From assembly GCF_000517105.1 (NCBI RefSeq), contig NZ_KI912154.1, positions 1-64,000 on the forward strand: a stretch of DNA of 64,000 nt, in the 5' to 3' direction. Source of the stretch: Fischerella sp. PCC 9605 (GTDB lineage Bacteria > Cyanobacteriota > Cyanobacteriia > Cyanobacteriales > Nostocaceae). Below, in pieces: positions 44,814-55,242 of the stretch. Numbering within the stretch: position 1 is the first letter of the stretch; each line of letters begins with the position of its first letter. The position numbers and the translations under genes are program-made. The notes below the pieces were generated by a model. The model was not told where the DNA came from, did no database searches, and was given only the letters and a program-made list of their open reading frames with translations.

Positions 44814-46097
44814 TTAATTATTTCCTGCTCTTGTGCCTTTAGCGGCAATTTCTTTGCTTAATACTTCCACCGCTTTAGCAAATTGGGGATCTGCTAGGGT
44901 ACCGACTTTTTCTCGCTCTTTAATCCACAATTCCTGTCGTTGCTTGTCGTTCAAATTTACTACAATATTTGGATCGATGCCGTGCTTATTAATATCTCTA
45001 CCACTGGGGGTATGGTATTTAGCAATTGTTACTGCTAATCCCGAACCATCGTCTAGAGGACGCACTGATTGCACCAAACCCTTACCAAAGGTTTGACTAC
45101 CTACCACAACGGCACGCTTGTTATCTTGCAAAGCACCTGAGAGAATTTCACTGGCACTAGCACTACCTTTATCCACCAATACCACTAAAGGTTTATTTGT
45201 CAAAGCACGTCCGTTTGCCATTTCTCGTTCGACTTCACCTCGACGGTCAATGGTGGAAACAATCGCGCCTCTATCCATTAACATCCGGGCAATTTCCACA
45301 CTGGAGTATAGTAAACCGCCAGGATTATTCCGCAAATCTAGGACGTATCCCGATACCTGTTTACTTTCTAAATTTTTAATTGCATCCCGCATTTCTTTTG
45401 CAGCATTGGCACTGAATTGCTTGAGACGAACGTAGCCAATGTTACCTGCTGGAGTCTGTTTTTGGGAATATTCGACTGGATGAATTTCTATTCGCGCCCG
45501 TGTAATTGTAAATTGCTTTTGTTGACCGTTCCGTAAGATTGTGATGTTAACTTTAGTTCCTGGCTCACCTCGAATCAGGGATACTGCTTCATTAGTATCC
45601 ATCCCCTCTGTGCTTTTACCATTAATACTGGTGATAACGTCTTTTGCTAGAATACCAGCTTTAAACGCGGGCGTATCGTCAATTGGGGCAATTACAGTCA
45701 GCTTTTTAGTTTTCTCGTCCAAACCAATTTGGATTCCAATACCTGTCAGTTCGCCAGAAGTGTCCACTTGCATATTCTTGAACTCCTCTGGATCCATAAA
45801 CCGGGTATAGGGGTCATCCAGCTTCTTCAGCATTTCCCGGATGGACTTATAAGCTTCTTGGTTATTGCTATAGGACTTATTCAAGTACTGACGGCGAACT
45901 GCTTTCCAATCTACCTGATTAAAAGTACCGTCTACATATTGTCTATCAATAATTTGCCAAACTTCATCTACTAATTCCTTGGGGCTATCTTTAAAAATAG
46001 CCTGTCCTTGCGAGTGAATGCCGAGGCTTGTAACTGCAATTGTGGATAGCGTCACCGCCGTAGCACCCAAAACAAGTCCATTTTTTGTAATTACCAT
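44814..46097 (-). CDS. S41 carboxyl-terminal processing protease (CtpB-like)
   Basis: 427 residues. Signal or anchor helix at 6-26, PDZ domain (about 105-190, GIGIQIGLDEKTKKLTVIAPIDDTPAFKAGILAKDVI), protease core with GYVLDLRNNPGG, nucleophile Ser in KGSASASEILSGALQDN and Lys in TFGKGLVQ. Cyanobacterial CtpA cleaves the D1 precursor; this sequence (start MVITKNGLVLGATAVTLSTI) is closer, I think, to CtpB. Located in lumen or periplasm. Neighbour ispG is unrelated. Confidence 0.9.
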   Translation of the reverse strand: MVITKNGLVLGATAVTLSTIAVTSLGIHSQGQAIFKDSPKELVDEVWQIIDRQYVDGTFNQVDWKAVRRQYLNKSYSNNQEAYKSIREMLKKLDDPYTRFMDPEEFKNMQVDTSGELTGIGIQIGLDEKTKKLTVIAPIDDTPAFKAGILAKDVITSINGKSTEGMDTNEAVSLIRGEPGTKVNITILRNGQQKQFTITRARIEIHPVEYSQKQTPAGNIGYVRLKQFSANAAKEMRDAIKNLESKQVSGYVLDLRNNPGGLLYSSVEIARMLMDRGAIVSTIDRRGEVEREMANGRALTNKPLVVLVDKGSASASEILSGALQDNKRAVVVGSQTFGKGLVQSVRPLDDGSGLAVTIAKYHTPSGRDINKHGIDPNIVVNLNDKQRQELWIKEREKVGTLADPQFAKAVEVLSKEIAAKGTRAGNN

Positions 46098-46247
46098 AAT
46101 GACAGCTGTGCCAGAGGGACAAAAGATGATGTATCAATATGCTCAATCTAACACAGGCAACTACTGTGCAAGATGAACATACTTTGTTATTTCCGCAAAG
46201 ATATTTAGCAATCCAGTGAACTCGGTAGTCGCTTAAACAAAAGTTTA

Positions 46248-46335
46248 GGGATTAGGCTAGGGAATAAAAATTATGAATTATGAATTATAAATTATGAACT
46301 TTTCATCATTCATAATTTTCACCTAGCCTAATCCC
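46248..46335. repeat. Perfect 14-bp inverted repeat around GAATTAT repeats
   Basis: GGGATTAGGCTAGG at 46248-46261 and its exact complement at 46322-46335 enclose tandem AATTATGAATTAT units. It lies between ctpB-like and ispG. Similar GAATTAT arrays occur at 62030-62106 and 63310-63375. Confidence 0.9.
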
Positions 46336-46342
46336 CAATTTT

Positions 46343-47569
46343 TCACGGTTCTACCCAGCGTCCGTCTGCCTTGATCAGGTTAATTAACTCCTCAACACCT
46401 TTTTGTTCTGGAACTTTTTTAATTTCTTCTCTACCACGATAGAGAGAAATATAGCCTGGGGTTTTGCCAACATAACCATAGTCAGCATCCGCCATTTCTC
46501 CAGGACCATTGACAATGCAACCCATGACTGCTATGTCAAGCCCTGTTAGATGCTTTGTCGCTTCTCTGACTTTGTGCAGCACTTCTTCTAGATTAAACAA
46601 AGTACGCCCACAAGAAGGACAGGCGACGTACTCAACCATCGTTTTCCGCAATCCCAATGCTTGCAAAATGCTGTAGCAAACGGGAATTTCTTTTTCTGGA
46701 GATTCAGTTAGCGACACCCTAATAGTATCGCCAATCCCATCAGCTAGCAAGGTAGCAATACCAGCAGTAGATTTGATTCGTCCGTATTCGCCATCCCCAG
46801 CTTCCGTAACACCCAAGTGCAGAGGGTAATCCATACCCAACTCATCCATCCGCTGTACCATGAGGCGATAGGCTGCTACCATCACTGGCACTCGCGAGGC
46901 TTTCAGGGATATTACTAAGTTGTGGAAGTCTAAAGATTCACAAATACGAATGAATTCTAGTGCAGATTGCACCATGCCTTCTGGAGTATCGCCGTAGGAG
47001 AACAGCATCCTTTCAGCAAGAGAACCATGATTAACCCCGATTCGCATGGCTTTGCCTTGGTCGCGCAAGGAAATCACTAATGGTTCTAGAGTTTCGCGGA
47101 TTTTTTCACCAATTTCGTCAAATTCGGCTTTGGTGTATTCGGTTCTGTTCTGGTTTGGTTTTTCAAACACATACAGTCCCGGATTTATCCGTACTTTCTC
47201 TATGTGCTTAGCAACTTCCAAGGCAATCTTCATGCCATTGTGGTGCACATCAGCAACAATGGGCACATCTTGATAAGTTTTGATTAATTTTTGTTTAATT
47301 TCTGCCAAGGCTTTGGCATGAGCCATACTTGGGACAGTGACACGAACAATCTCGCAGCCTATTTCATGTAGGCGACGAATTGCTGTAACAGATCCATCTA
47401 TATCAAGAGTATCCTCATTAATCATGGACTGCACCACTACGGGATGACCTCCCCCAATGGTGACATTTCCTACTTGTACAGGACGGGTTTTCCGCCGTCT
47501 GATAGTTGTGTCAAAAGTAGGTTGACTTGATACTGTATTTGCAGTAATGGGTGTAGGCAGAGTTTGCAT
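46343..47569 (-). CDS. ispG: IspG (GcpE), HMBPP synthase
   Basis: 408 residues, the bacterial length. Converts methylerythritol cyclodiphosphate to HMBPP in the MEP isoprenoid route. The TIM-barrel part begins [20 protein letters not shown]; the C-terminal 4Fe-4S ligands lie in [14 protein letters not shown] and [10 protein letters not shown] (C-x2-C ... C..E). In cyanobacteria ferredoxin is the electron donor. Start ATG 47569. ispD, of the same pathway, is at 54389, not in the same operon. Confidence 0.97.
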   Translation of the reverse strand: MQTLPTPITANTVSSQPTFDTTIRRRKTRPVQVGNVTIGGGHPVVVQSMINEDTLDIDGSVTAIRRLHEIGCEIVRVTVPSMAHAKALAEIKQKLIKTYQDVPIVADVHHNGMKIALEVAKHIEKVRINPGLYVFEKPNQNRTEYTKAEFDEIGEKIRETLEPLVISLRDQGKAMRIGVNHGSLAERMLFSYGDTPEGMVQSALEFIRICESLDFHNLVISLKASRVPVMVAAYRLMVQRMDELGMDYPLHLGVTEAGDGEYGRIKSTAGIATLLADGIGDTIRVSLTESPEKEIPVCYSILQALGLRKTMVEYVACPSCGRTLFNLEEVLHKVREATKHLTGLDIAVMGCIVNGPGEMADADYGYVGKTPGYISLYRGREEIKKVPEQKGVEELINLIKADGRWVEP

Positions 47570-47833
47570 AACCTTTTAGGTAATTTTGCTGTAGCGAAAA
47601 TATCAGATTTGAAAACGCTCTGTTTCCCAGATTGCCACAGTTGGTGCTTTTTTGGGCAAAGAACTAGCAAAAAAATGATATGGGCAAATAATAAAAGAGA
47701 AGGGGAGATAACGACAGGTTTTTCTCAATGGTAAGAATATATATTTTTGATGCTTTTTGGCTAAAGAGCGATCGCTATTTTCCTGAGCCATCAACACTTA
47801 GTTATAAATGCCATTAGTAGCGACTATGATTTC

Positions 47834-48811
47834 ATGCACCAACCTTTCATCCCTGTTATTCATTCCATCCCTGATGGTGCTGCTTTAATTGATACTGTCC
47901 TGAGCGAGTATCCGATTAATAAACCCCTTAGCTGCAAACTATACAAGCGGGGACTGAATGATACGTATTTAGTAGAAACAAAGTCACAAAAATATATTTT
48001 GCGAGTTTATCGGCGTGGGTGGAGAAATAAGGAAGAAATAGATTTTGAATTAGAACTCTTAACGTTTCTTCATAAATCAAAGCAACCAATAGCATATCCC
48101 ATCGCCAGAAAAGATGGGGATTTGACAACAGAAATTACTGCACCAGAAGGAACGCGCTATGTAGCTGTATTTTCTTATGCACCAGGATGCGCAGTTAACG
48201 AAAAGCTGAATGTTAGACAAAGTTATCTTTTAGGAGAAGCACTGGCAAAAATTCACATCTCACTAGATAGTTTTCAAAGTAGTTTTAGCCGTCCTGCATT
48301 GAATAGTGAATACTTGCTAGATTGGTCAGTGAAGGCTATTAAACTTTTGTACAATCACCGAAAAAGCGATATTAATTATTTGCAAAAAGAAGTAGAGAAA
48401 ATCAAAATAAAACTAAAAGAATTTAGTTTGCCTTTGTCAGCACCAGCTTATGGAATTTGTGTCAGTGACGTGCATTCTGGGAATGCTCATTTTAACGAAG
48501 ATAACGAGCCGACTTTATTTGATTTTGACCAATGCGGTTATGGTTGGCGTGCCTTTGATATCGGTAAATTTATGCACTTTGCCATGAGGATGAAGATAGA
48601 TGTTGAAGTGAGGAATAGTTTTATTGAAGGGTATCAAGATATTCGTAAATTGAGCAAGGTGGAATTAGCATCAATTCCTGTGTTTGTAAAAGTTGCTCAT
48701 ATTTGGGTGATGGGAATTAGTGCGAATGCAGTTGAAGATGTTTTGAGTTATGGATGGTTTGATGATGATTGGTTAGATGCAAGGTTAGGTTTGTTTAGAA
48801 ATTTGGATTAA
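47834..48811 (+). CDS. APH/homoserine-kinase-II-like phosphotransferase
   Basis: 325 residues of the aminoglycoside-phosphotransferase/ThrB2 kinase fold. KYILRVYRRGWRNKEEIDFELELL shows the ATP-binding Lys and Glu; GICVSDVHSGNAHFNEDNEPTLFDFDQCGYGWRAFDIGK shows the catalytic HSGN (variant of HGDLHxGN) and metal-binding DFD. Substrate could be homoserine, choline, a sugar or an antibiotic; unclear. No adjacent threonine genes. Confidence 0.82.
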   Translation: MHQPFIPVIHSIPDGAALIDTVLSEYPINKPLSCKLYKRGLNDTYLVETKSQKYILRVYRRGWRNKEEIDFELELLTFLHKSKQPIAYPIARKDGDLTTEITAPEGTRYVAVFSYAPGCAVNEKLNVRQSYLLGEALAKIHISLDSFQSSFSRPALNSEYLLDWSVKAIKLLYNHRKSDINYLQKEVEKIKIKLKEFSLPLSAPAYGICVSDVHSGNAHFNEDNEPTLFDFDQCGYGWRAFDIGKFMHFAMRMKIDVEVRNSFIEGYQDIRKLSKVELASIPVFVKVAHIWVMGISANAVEDVLSYGWFDDDWLDARLGLFRNLD

Positions 48812-48853
48812 AATTACGGTAGATAATGACCTAACTGATTGTGATTGACGAGT

Positions 48854-49072
48854 ATGACAGAACAAACATCAACATTTCAGAAAGCTATAGAGGCTGTAGA
48901 AGCACTTGAGCCAGAGGAGCAAGCTATGCTTGTGGATATTATTCAAAAACGCCTTATACAACAACGACGAAACGAATTCTTAAAAGAAATAGCACAAGCA
49001 AAGAGTAACTATGCTCAGGGTAATGTGCGACGTGGTTCAGTTGCAGATTTGATGGCGGAGTTGGACGTTTGA
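48854..49072 (+). CDS. Putative antitoxin of a RelE-type pair
   Basis: 72 residues from ATG 48854 (MTEQTSTFQKAIEAVEALEP); a TTG nine bases earlier is also in frame. Helical, acidic middle (EPEEQAMLVDIIQKRLIQQRRNEFLKEIAQAKSNYAQGNVRRGS VADLMAEL). It overlaps the toxin gene by 4 bp (TTGA), typical of toxin-antitoxin operons. It is not a RelB or ribbon-helix-helix type at first sight; the family resembles small cyanobacterial antitoxins with N-terminal helical part. Confidence 0.75.
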   Translation: MTEQTSTFQKAIEAVEALEPEEQAMLVDIIQKRLIQQRRNEFLKEIAQAKSNYAQGNVRRGSVADLMAELDV

Positions 49073-49353
49073 AAAATTTAGTTTGGAGTTCGACATTCGT
49101 TCGCGCTTTTAAGCGTTTAGTTCGGAAAAATCTTGAATTACGATCTCAAATAGAGGACGTGTTGCAACAACTAGCTGAAGATCCATTTCATCCCACTTTA
49201 CACAGTCACAAGCTCAAAGGCGATTTATCGGGAATATGGTCGTGTTCGATTGACTATAGTAATCGTATTTTATTTGAGTTTGTTACGAATCCTGATTCAG
49301 GAGAAGAAGAAATTTTTTTGCTAACTTTGGGTTCTCACGATGAAGTTTACTAA
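49069..49353 (+). CDS. RelE/YafQ-type mRNA interferase toxin
   Basis: 94 residues from a TTG that overlaps the antitoxin stop. NLVWSSTFVRAFKRLVRKNLELRSQIEDVLQQLAEDPFHPTLHSHKLKGDLSGIWSCSID then YSNRILFEFV matches the RelE fold (K-L-x-G-x-x-x-G-x-W-x-x-x..D-x-R). Cuts mRNA at the ribosome if active. The C-terminal LLTLGSHDEVY is the usual His-x-x-VY end. Pair probably chromosomal and active. Confidence 0.88.
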   Translation: MKNLVWSSTFVRAFKRLVRKNLELRSQIEDVLQQLAEDPFHPTLHSHKLKGDLSGIWSCSIDYSNRILFEFVTNPDSGEEEIFLLTLGSHDEVY

Positions 49354-49507
49354 AGTCAAAGCTGTTAAATCTGACTCTCTCAAGTTGGTACAACTATTAA
49401 CTAAGATTTTAGACAAGTTAGGCGATCGCTACTCCCTTGCTCCATACTTACAAAAATTTGTCAATATATTTTATCAATGCTAATACAAAATGAAAGAGGC
49501 TGTAATT

Positions 49508-50539
49508 ATGAATGCCCAAACAACAACCCAACTACCCATCCCCCCCCACTTTAACCCCGAAACAGTCGGCGCAGTTTGGCGCGTCCCTTATCAACAACGC
49601 GCCCCAGAAGCACAAGCATGGGCAAAAAAACACGACATCAAACCCGCATCTGAAGACAAAACTCGCATTTGCCTACTTCTCATCGATGTTCAAAACACCT
49701 TCTGCATCCCCGAATTTGAATTATTTGTAGGTGGAAAATCTGGTATGGGTGCAGTTGATGATAATGCGCGACTGTGTGAATTTATCTATCGCAACTTGGC
49801 AGTAATTACAAAGATTGTACCCACGCTGGACACCCACACAGCAATGCAAATTTTCCATCCCATTTTCTGGGTTAATGCCGCTGGTGAACATCCTATACCC
49901 GCTGCAACAAACATCATTCCAGCAGACATTGAAAAAGGAATTTGGAAAGTCAACTCTGGTGTTGCTTTCAGTTTGGGATGCGATTATGAATTTCTAGAAA
50001 AACATGCCTATCACTACGTTAAACAACTAACTCAAGACGGCAAATATCCGCTGACAGTTTGGCCTTATCATTCTATGTTGGGTGGTATCGGTCATGCTTT
50101 AGTTTCTGCGGTGGAGGAAGCGGTCTTTTTCCACTGTATTGCACGTAATAGTCAAACTCAATTTGAAATTAAGGGTAATCATCCACTCACGGAAAACTAT
50201 TCTGTTTTACGTCCAGAAGTTTTGGAAGGTTTTGATCGTCGCCCTATTGCTCAAAAGAATACAAGCTTGATTCAGCAGTTATTAGACTTTGATGCTGTTA
50301 TCATAGCTGGACAAGCGAAAAGTCATTGTGTTGCCTGGACAGTCGATGATTTGTTAACAGAAATTCGGCAGATAGATATTAATTTGGCGAAAAAAGTTTA
50401 TCTACTAGAAGATTGTACTTCTCCCGTCGTTGTTCCGGGTGTGGTGGATTACACAGAAGCAGCAGATACGGCGTTTGAACGATTTGCCGATGCAGGAATG
50501 AAAATAGTTAAATCTACCCAAGAAATCAGCTTTTTCTAA
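49508..50539 (+). CDS. Isochorismatase-family cysteine hydrolase
   Basis: About 343 residues from ATG 49508 (GAGG 8 bases before; the ATG at 49490 has no site). Core with catalytic Asp in [11 protein letters not shown] and nucleophile Cys in [16 protein letters not shown], plus a Lys in the middle, as in nicotinamidase-like hydrolases. It is longer than usual (about 200), with an N-terminal extension and a large insert containing [17 protein letters not shown]. Substrate unknown (nicotinamide, carbamate or other amides). Confidence 0.85.
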   Translation: MNAQTTTQLPIPPHFNPETVGAVWRVPYQQRAPEAQAWAKKHDIKPASEDKTRICLLLIDVQNTFCIPEFELFVGGKSGMGAVDDNARLCEFIYRNLAVITKIVPTLDTHTAMQIFHPIFWVNAAGEHPIPAATNIIPADIEKGIWKVNSGVAFSLGCDYEFLEKHAYHYVKQLTQDGKYPLTVWPYHSMLGGIGHALVSAVEEAVFFHCIARNSQTQFEIKGNHPLTENYSVLRPEVLEGFDRRPIAQKNTSLIQQLLDFDAVIIAGQAKSHCVAWTVDDLLTEIRQIDINLAKKVYLLEDCTSPVVVPGVVDYTEAADTAFERFADAGMKIVKSTQEISFF

Positions 50540-50615
50540 CGCAAAGGAACGCAGAGGAAAGCGCAGAGTATCGCAGAGGAAAGCTTCACGTCCCTCTGGG
50601 TTGAAAAAAATATTC

Positions 50616-51503
50616 TCATTGCTTCAAATGTTCTCTTGGATCTTTGGCAACCCAACCTAAGGAAGAACTGGAACGCATTTCAAAATGTAAATGGGGCTGA
50701 TTTATAGTTGGTTGTCCAGTAGTACCGACAGTTCCCAGCAAGTCCCCTTGTTTGACTTGTTGACCAACTTTTACTTTGATACTGTCTAGCTGGGCGTAAC
50801 GGCTTTGCAAGCCATCGCTGTGATTAACGATCACCAAGTTGCCGTAAGTACCTTGCTCACCTGCAAAAACTACTTTCCCTGGGGCGATCGCATTTACAGG
50901 TGTTCCTGGGGCGGCTAGCAAATCCATACCACTGTGAAAGAAAACTTCACCATTTTTGGGATTCAGTTGCCAGCCATAAGGAAACCCTACTTGTGCTAAA
51001 GTTGGCAATGGATATCCAGATAATTTAGGAGGATTGTTGGTAGGAGTAGAAGTAGAATTAGACGGTGTAGGCAAATTCCCGCGATCGCGTGATTGATTTG
51101 CTACCGGAATAAATGCTAATTGGGATGCTGGTTGACAACCATTCAACTCAAATAGTACATCAGGGCGAATTTTGTATTTCTCTGCCAGTTCTCGCCAAGT
51201 TTCACCGCGAGCCACTTGCACAATAAAGCCATTGTAGGGAGGAATCAGGATGCCGCTACCCACAGTCACCCTACCGTTTTTTAAAGCTGGATTTATGTCG
51301 ATAATAGTTTTTGGAGCTAGATTGTAACGCTGGGCGATGCTCTCCAAAGTTTCGCCACGACCAACTTTGTGACGCTGAAAGCGTTCCAGGGCTGGAGTTG
51401 GGCAGTTAGATGCCTGTGCCAGTACAGGATTGGGGTGTGTGGATACTAGTCCTAGGGCAAAGATAAAGCCAGATAAAAATAATAGGCGATCGCTAACAGT
51501 CAT
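50616..51503 (-). CDS. LysM and M23 peptidoglycan metallopeptidase
   Basis: About 295 residues from ATG 51503, which gives a clean signal peptide (LLFLSGFIFALGLV..VLAQ); the frame to 51545 is longer but not signal-like. Two LysM domains (about 40-80: HKVGRGETLESIAQRYNLAP; 85-125: VARGETWRELAEKYKIRP). M23 domain with zinc ligands FHSGMDLLAAPGTPV and LHFEMR. Cuts peptide cross-links in peptidoglycan or acts as an amidase activator. Stands alone. Confidence 0.93.
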   Translation of the reverse strand: MTVSDRLLFLSGFIFALGLVSTHPNPVLAQASNCPTPALERFQRHKVGRGETLESIAQRYNLAPKTIIDINPALKNGRVTVGSGILIPPYNGFIVQVARGETWRELAEKYKIRPDVLFELNGCQPASQLAFIPVANQSRDRGNLPTPSNSTSTPTNNPPKLSGYPLPTLAQVGFPYGWQLNPKNGEVFFHSGMDLLAAPGTPVNAIAPGKVVFAGEQGTYGNLVIVNHSDGLQSRYAQLDSIKVKVGQQVKQGDLLGTVGTTGQPTINQPHLHFEMRSSSSLGWVAKDPREHLKQ

Positions 51504-51780
51504 GTATTTTAAGTGAAGCAAGAGTAAAGTACTCAATGCCAACACTTGGTGTATGGCGAGAGCATTTTTGCGATTCTAGCTAAATTTTATATTTTGTTTG
51601 AGGAACTAGCGAACAATAACCAGCGACTGGGTACTGTAGTTATATAGTAAGCAATCAATAAATCTAAAATCTAAAGTTCCCTAAAAGTTTACCGCCCTTT
51701 ATATCAAATTTATTTATCCATTAGTCTACTACTTGATTACACTTAGAAATTAACACCTGCATTGCTGTGCCTTGAGCGTG

Positions 51781-53004
51781 ATGATTATGAAATTATCGAA
51801 AAAACAACTGGCCGTTTATTTTTCATTAGTTGTGGGCGGCGGCATATTTGGCGGTAGTGCAGTGTTGTTTGCCAGTCCCTTTCTCCTGACACAGAAGCGC
51901 ACGTTCCAGGAGTTAAAAAATGTGACGATGGGTTTGCCGCCAGAAACCGTAGTTAATAATTCTTTTGGAAAAAGTATCGAAGCAACTAGAGGTGATAGTG
52001 TCAATTTTATTGCCACCGCTGTCCAAAAAACCGGGCCAGCAGTAGTGCGAATTAATGCCACACGCAAAGTCGCAAATCCCATCTCAGAGGCTTTTAAAAA
52101 TCCCCTCTTGCGTCGATTTTTTGGAGAAGATGAGCAACCTATTCCGCAAGAAAGGATTGAGCGCGGGACGGGATCGGGATTTGTTTTGAGCACAAATGGA
52201 GAAATTCTCACCAACGCTCATGTTGTCGCAAACACAGATACGGTACAAGTTACCCTCAAGGATGGCCGGACTTTTGAGGGAAAGGTGATGGGAGTCGATC
52301 CCATGACAGATGTGGCAGTAGTGAAAATTCCGGCTAAGCAATTGCCCACAGTGACAATGGGTAATTCACAAAATTTAATCCCAGGACAGTGGGCGATCGC
52401 GATTGGCAATCCTTTGGGCTTGGACAATACCGTCACTATCGGCATCATCAGTGCTACCGATCGTACTAGCGCTCAAGTTGGCGTACCAGATAAGCGAGTC
52501 AGCTTCATTCAAACTGACGCCGCTATTAACCCTGGTAACTCCGGGGGGCCTTTGTTAAATGACCAAGGCCAGGTAATTGGGGTAAATACTGCGATTCGTG
52601 CTGATGCTCAAGGGCTTGGTTTTGCGATTCCGATTGAAACTGCTGCCCGCATTGCTAAGGAACTTTTTACTAAAGGGCGTGTAGAACATCCCTTTTTAGG
52701 AGTTGAAATGGTAGACCTTTCTCCTACCAAAAAAAAGCAGATTAACCAAGAAAACAACCTCAACATTCAGCAAAATACTGGCGTTGCCATCAAGGGAGTC
52801 CTAGAAAAATCGCCAGCACAGCAGGCAGGACTGCGCCCTGGAGATGTGATTCACAAGTTTAACGGCAAACCAGTCAAAACTGCTGCCCAAGTACAGAAAA
52901 TGGTGGAGTCCAGCAGCGTAGGTGATGTTTTGCAGATTGAAGTCAACCGCGATGGTAGAATTCAAACGTTTAAGGTGCAGTCAGGAGCTTATCCGAAAAA
53001 ATAG
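51781..53004 (+). CDS. HhoA/HtrA-type serine protease with PDZ
   Basis: About 407 residues; ATGs at 51781 and 51787 both possible. Signal anchor (about 12-35), then trypsin-like domain: His in TNAHVVANT, Asp in TDVAVVKIP, Ser in NPGNSGGPLLN. One PDZ domain (about 300-400) with LEKSPAQQAGLRPGDVIHKFNG. Member of the Deg/HtrA group of cyanobacteria (HhoA, HhoB, HtrA), which degrade damaged proteins in periplasm or lumen. Exact paralogue not determined. Confidence 0.93.
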   Translation: MIMKLSKKQLAVYFSLVVGGGIFGGSAVLFASPFLLTQKRTFQELKNVTMGLPPETVVNNSFGKSIEATRGDSVNFIATAVQKTGPAVVRINATRKVANPISEAFKNPLLRRFFGEDEQPIPQERIERGTGSGFVLSTNGEILTNAHVVANTDTVQVTLKDGRTFEGKVMGVDPMTDVAVVKIPAKQLPTVTMGNSQNLIPGQWAIAIGNPLGLDNTVTIGIISATDRTSAQVGVPDKRVSFIQTDAAINPGNSGGPLLNDQGQVIGVNTAIRADAQGLGFAIPIETAARIAKELFTKGRVEHPFLGVEMVDLSPTKKKQINQENNLNIQQNTGVAIKGVLEKSPAQQAGLRPGDVIHKFNGKPVKTAAQVQKMVESSSVGDVLQIEVNRDGRIQTFKVQSGAYPKK

Positions 53005-53062
53005 TCAGTGTCCTTAGTCCTGTGTCCTTTGCAGTAAATGACAAATGACAAATGACAAATGA

Positions 53063-53416
53063 CTAATGATTGTTAGCTAAATGATCTAACTGCATCCTTT
53101 GTTCCATCTGGCGTAAGAAATAGCCAGTCATCATTGCCGATGCTAAAAGACCAGCGAGATTGTCTCGATCTGTTGTAATTTGGACATTGAAATTTTCAGC
53201 TGGCAGCATCCCAACCAGCCCTTGGACATTTTGCGAAATAATTTGTTTAATTTCGGGGCTGACGGACTGAGCGACGCTGGCCAAAACTTCTGGAGACTGA
53301 TGCTGCAAATATTTGAGTAACTGATTGGGGTTTTCCTCAAAGCTGTCACTCAGATGCTGATGAGGGTGTTCTTCAAAATTGTCATTGAGAAAGTCAGGAT
53401 CAAACACCATTGGCAA
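53063..53416 (-). CDS. DUF760 protein
   Basis: 117 residues. QLLKYLQHQSPEVLASVAQSVSPEIKQIISQNVQGLVGMLPAENFNVQITTDRDNLAGLLASAMMTGYFLRQMEQRMQL matches DUF760, a family restricted to cyanobacteria and plants. The N-terminus has two near-copies of a short acidic unit (DNFEEHPHQHL, DSFEENPNQLL). Function unknown; some plant members are proteolysis-linked chloroplast proteins. Confidence 0.87.
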   Translation of the reverse strand: MPMVFDPDFLNDNFEEHPHQHLSDSFEENPNQLLKYLQHQSPEVLASVAQSVSPEIKQIISQNVQGLVGMLPAENFNVQITTDRDNLAGLLASAMMTGYFLRQMEQRMQLDHLANNH

Positions 53417-53610
53417 TTTACTTTGGCGGAGTTGCTAATTCTACTCTAAACCATAGTATAAGGTTGCAACATATTTCCTTGGCTAGGAGTAGTATTCATC
53501 CAAAGTAAAGGTCATTGGTCATTGGTCAAGGGTTAGTGGTTATTCCCCCACTCTCCCCATCTTCCCATCTCCCCATCTTCCCTGCTTTCTGCCCTATTTT
53601 TAAAACAAAT

Positions 53611-54141
53611 CTATTCTGGTTCTGATACTGATTCTAGTTTGAGTTCTAGTTGTCGCTGCTGTTGGTTGCTAGAGAATGGCGAGGGAAGTTGCTCGATTTG
53701 GAAATACTGATGAAATTTGGGTGTTACCTGTAGCGAGTAGGAGCGAGAATCATTATCTCGGCGTTTCTTGACAAAACCCAGTTCAACTAGTTCTTGAACG
53801 TGTTGATATGCTCCTGAACCACGTAGGTTAATCAAGTCGCTTTGCAGCATGGGGCCATTCAAGGCGATCGCTGCTAAAGTCCGCAACGCACCTACCCCTA
53901 ATTCCACTGGTATGAGAGTTTGTACTAAGTCTTGAAAATCAGGCCTTAGTTGTAGACAATAACCATTTGGAGTTTCTACTACCTCTAGGGCACTATCCCG
54001 ACGGGCATAATCGTCAATTAACTCTATAATTCCTTCCTCAGCGGTAGCGCGATCGCACGCGGCATACTCAGCAATTTCGCTGATTGACAAGGGTTTCCCC
54101 TTCAAGTAAAGAATTGCTTCTATCTTAGTAGCTGCATTCAT
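53611..54141 (-). CDS. scpB: ScpB, SMC-ScpAB complex subunit
   Basis: 176 residues, two winged-helix domains: AATKIEAILYLKGKPLSISEIAEYA and VGALRTLAAIALNGPMLQSDLINLRGSGAYQHVQELVELGFVKKRR. ScpB pairs with ScpA and SMC to compact and segregate the chromosome. scpA is not beside it. The C-terminal ~30 residues are Gln/Ser-rich. Flanked by TCATTAGT repeats on both sides. Confidence 0.92.
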   Translation of the reverse strand: MNAATKIEAILYLKGKPLSISEIAEYAACDRATAEEGIIELIDDYARRDSALEVVETPNGYCLQLRPDFQDLVQTLIPVELGVGALRTLAAIALNGPMLQSDLINLRGSGAYQHVQELVELGFVKKRRDNDSRSYSLQVTPKFHQYFQIEQLPSPFSSNQQQRQLELKLESVSEPE

Positions 54142-54388
54142 CGGTCATTAGTCATTAGTCATTGGTCATTAGTCATTCGTCACCCGTACAAATGACATAG
54201 ACGCCCTCCGGGCGGCTGACCGTAGGGTAGGACAAATGACAAAGGACGAATTACAAATGTAAGGACTCAATATCAGAATTGGAAATAAAAGTCAAGAGTC
54301 AATGGTCAACAGTTAGTGGTTAGTAGTTAGTGGTTAGTAGTTAGTAGTTAGTGGTTATTCCCCCATCACCCCATCTCCCACTCTTCTT

Positions 54389-55078
54389 CTACTCTTCACC
54401 AAGTCTAGTTCTGAGGATAAACTCTGCTATTGCTAAATCTTGTGGAGTGGTCACTTTCAAATTAGTTTCCTCCCCTTCAACAATTCGGACTTGGTAGCCG
54501 CACTTTTCAAATAAAGCAGCATCGTCAGTCACTTCCCAAGCCTGGCGTATACCTTCGGCGTGACACTGTTTTAGGAGTTTAACATCAAAACCTTGGGGAG
54601 TTTGTGCCGCCCAGAGTTGGCGTCGGTCGGGTGTACTTTGAATTATGCCATTTTCATCTACGACTTTGATAGTATCTTTGACAGGCACAGCAGCAATCAA
54701 ACCCGGGCTGTTGTGAATTGCTTCGGCACATCTATCTAGTAAATTGGGTGTAGCTAGGCATCTAGCTCCGTCGTGAATCAAGACTTGCTCAGCAGTGGCT
54801 GGTAGTGCCTGTAAGCCGTTGTAAACGGATTCTTGGCGGGTAGAGCCACCTTTAATTAATTCCACGGGTTTACTTAGCTGCAAATCAGCGATAATCTCCT
54901 GGAATTCTTGCCAGTCAATTGGTTGGGAAATAATTCCAATCCAACTAATGTAGCGTGACGCTTGTGCAGCTAACAGTGTCCAAGCAATAATTGGTCGCGA
55001 TCGCACCTCAAGAAGGAGTTTATTGCGGTTACTCCCCATTCTTCGTCCCGATCCGGCAGCTGGAATTAGTAAATACAC
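54389..55078 (-). CDS. ispD: IspD, 2-C-methylerythritol-4-P cytidylyltransferase
   Basis: 229 residues. N-terminal AAGSGRRMGSNRNKLLLEV CTP-binding motif with Lys, GGSTRQESVYNGL, HDGARCLATP, and DDAALFEKCG with VEGEETNLKVTTPQDLAIAE at the end. Makes CDP-methylerythritol in the MEP pathway. ispG of the same pathway lies 7 kb away. Intact. Confidence 0.96.
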   Translation of the reverse strand: MYLLIPAAGSGRRMGSNRNKLLLEVRSRPIIAWTLLAAQASRYISWIGIISQPIDWQEFQEIIADLQLSKPVELIKGGSTRQESVYNGLQALPATAEQVLIHDGARCLATPNLLDRCAEAIHNSPGLIAAVPVKDTIKVVDENGIIQSTPDRRQLWAAQTPQGFDVKLLKQCHAEGIRQAWEVTDDAALFEKCGYQVRIVEGEETNLKVTTPQDLAIAEFILRTRLGEE

Positions 55079-55242
55079 AAAGTTCCTCTATCTTTAAACT
55101 AGGAGCTATAGGCTAGGTAATAAAGGTAAAAGTTAAAAAGCTAAAGAAATTATTTTTCTTTTGACTTTTGACTTTTGACTTTTGACTTTCTTAGTCCATA
55201 TCTTCCCCTAAAATAGGGAGCGAGTAAGCGTAAATTAATATT

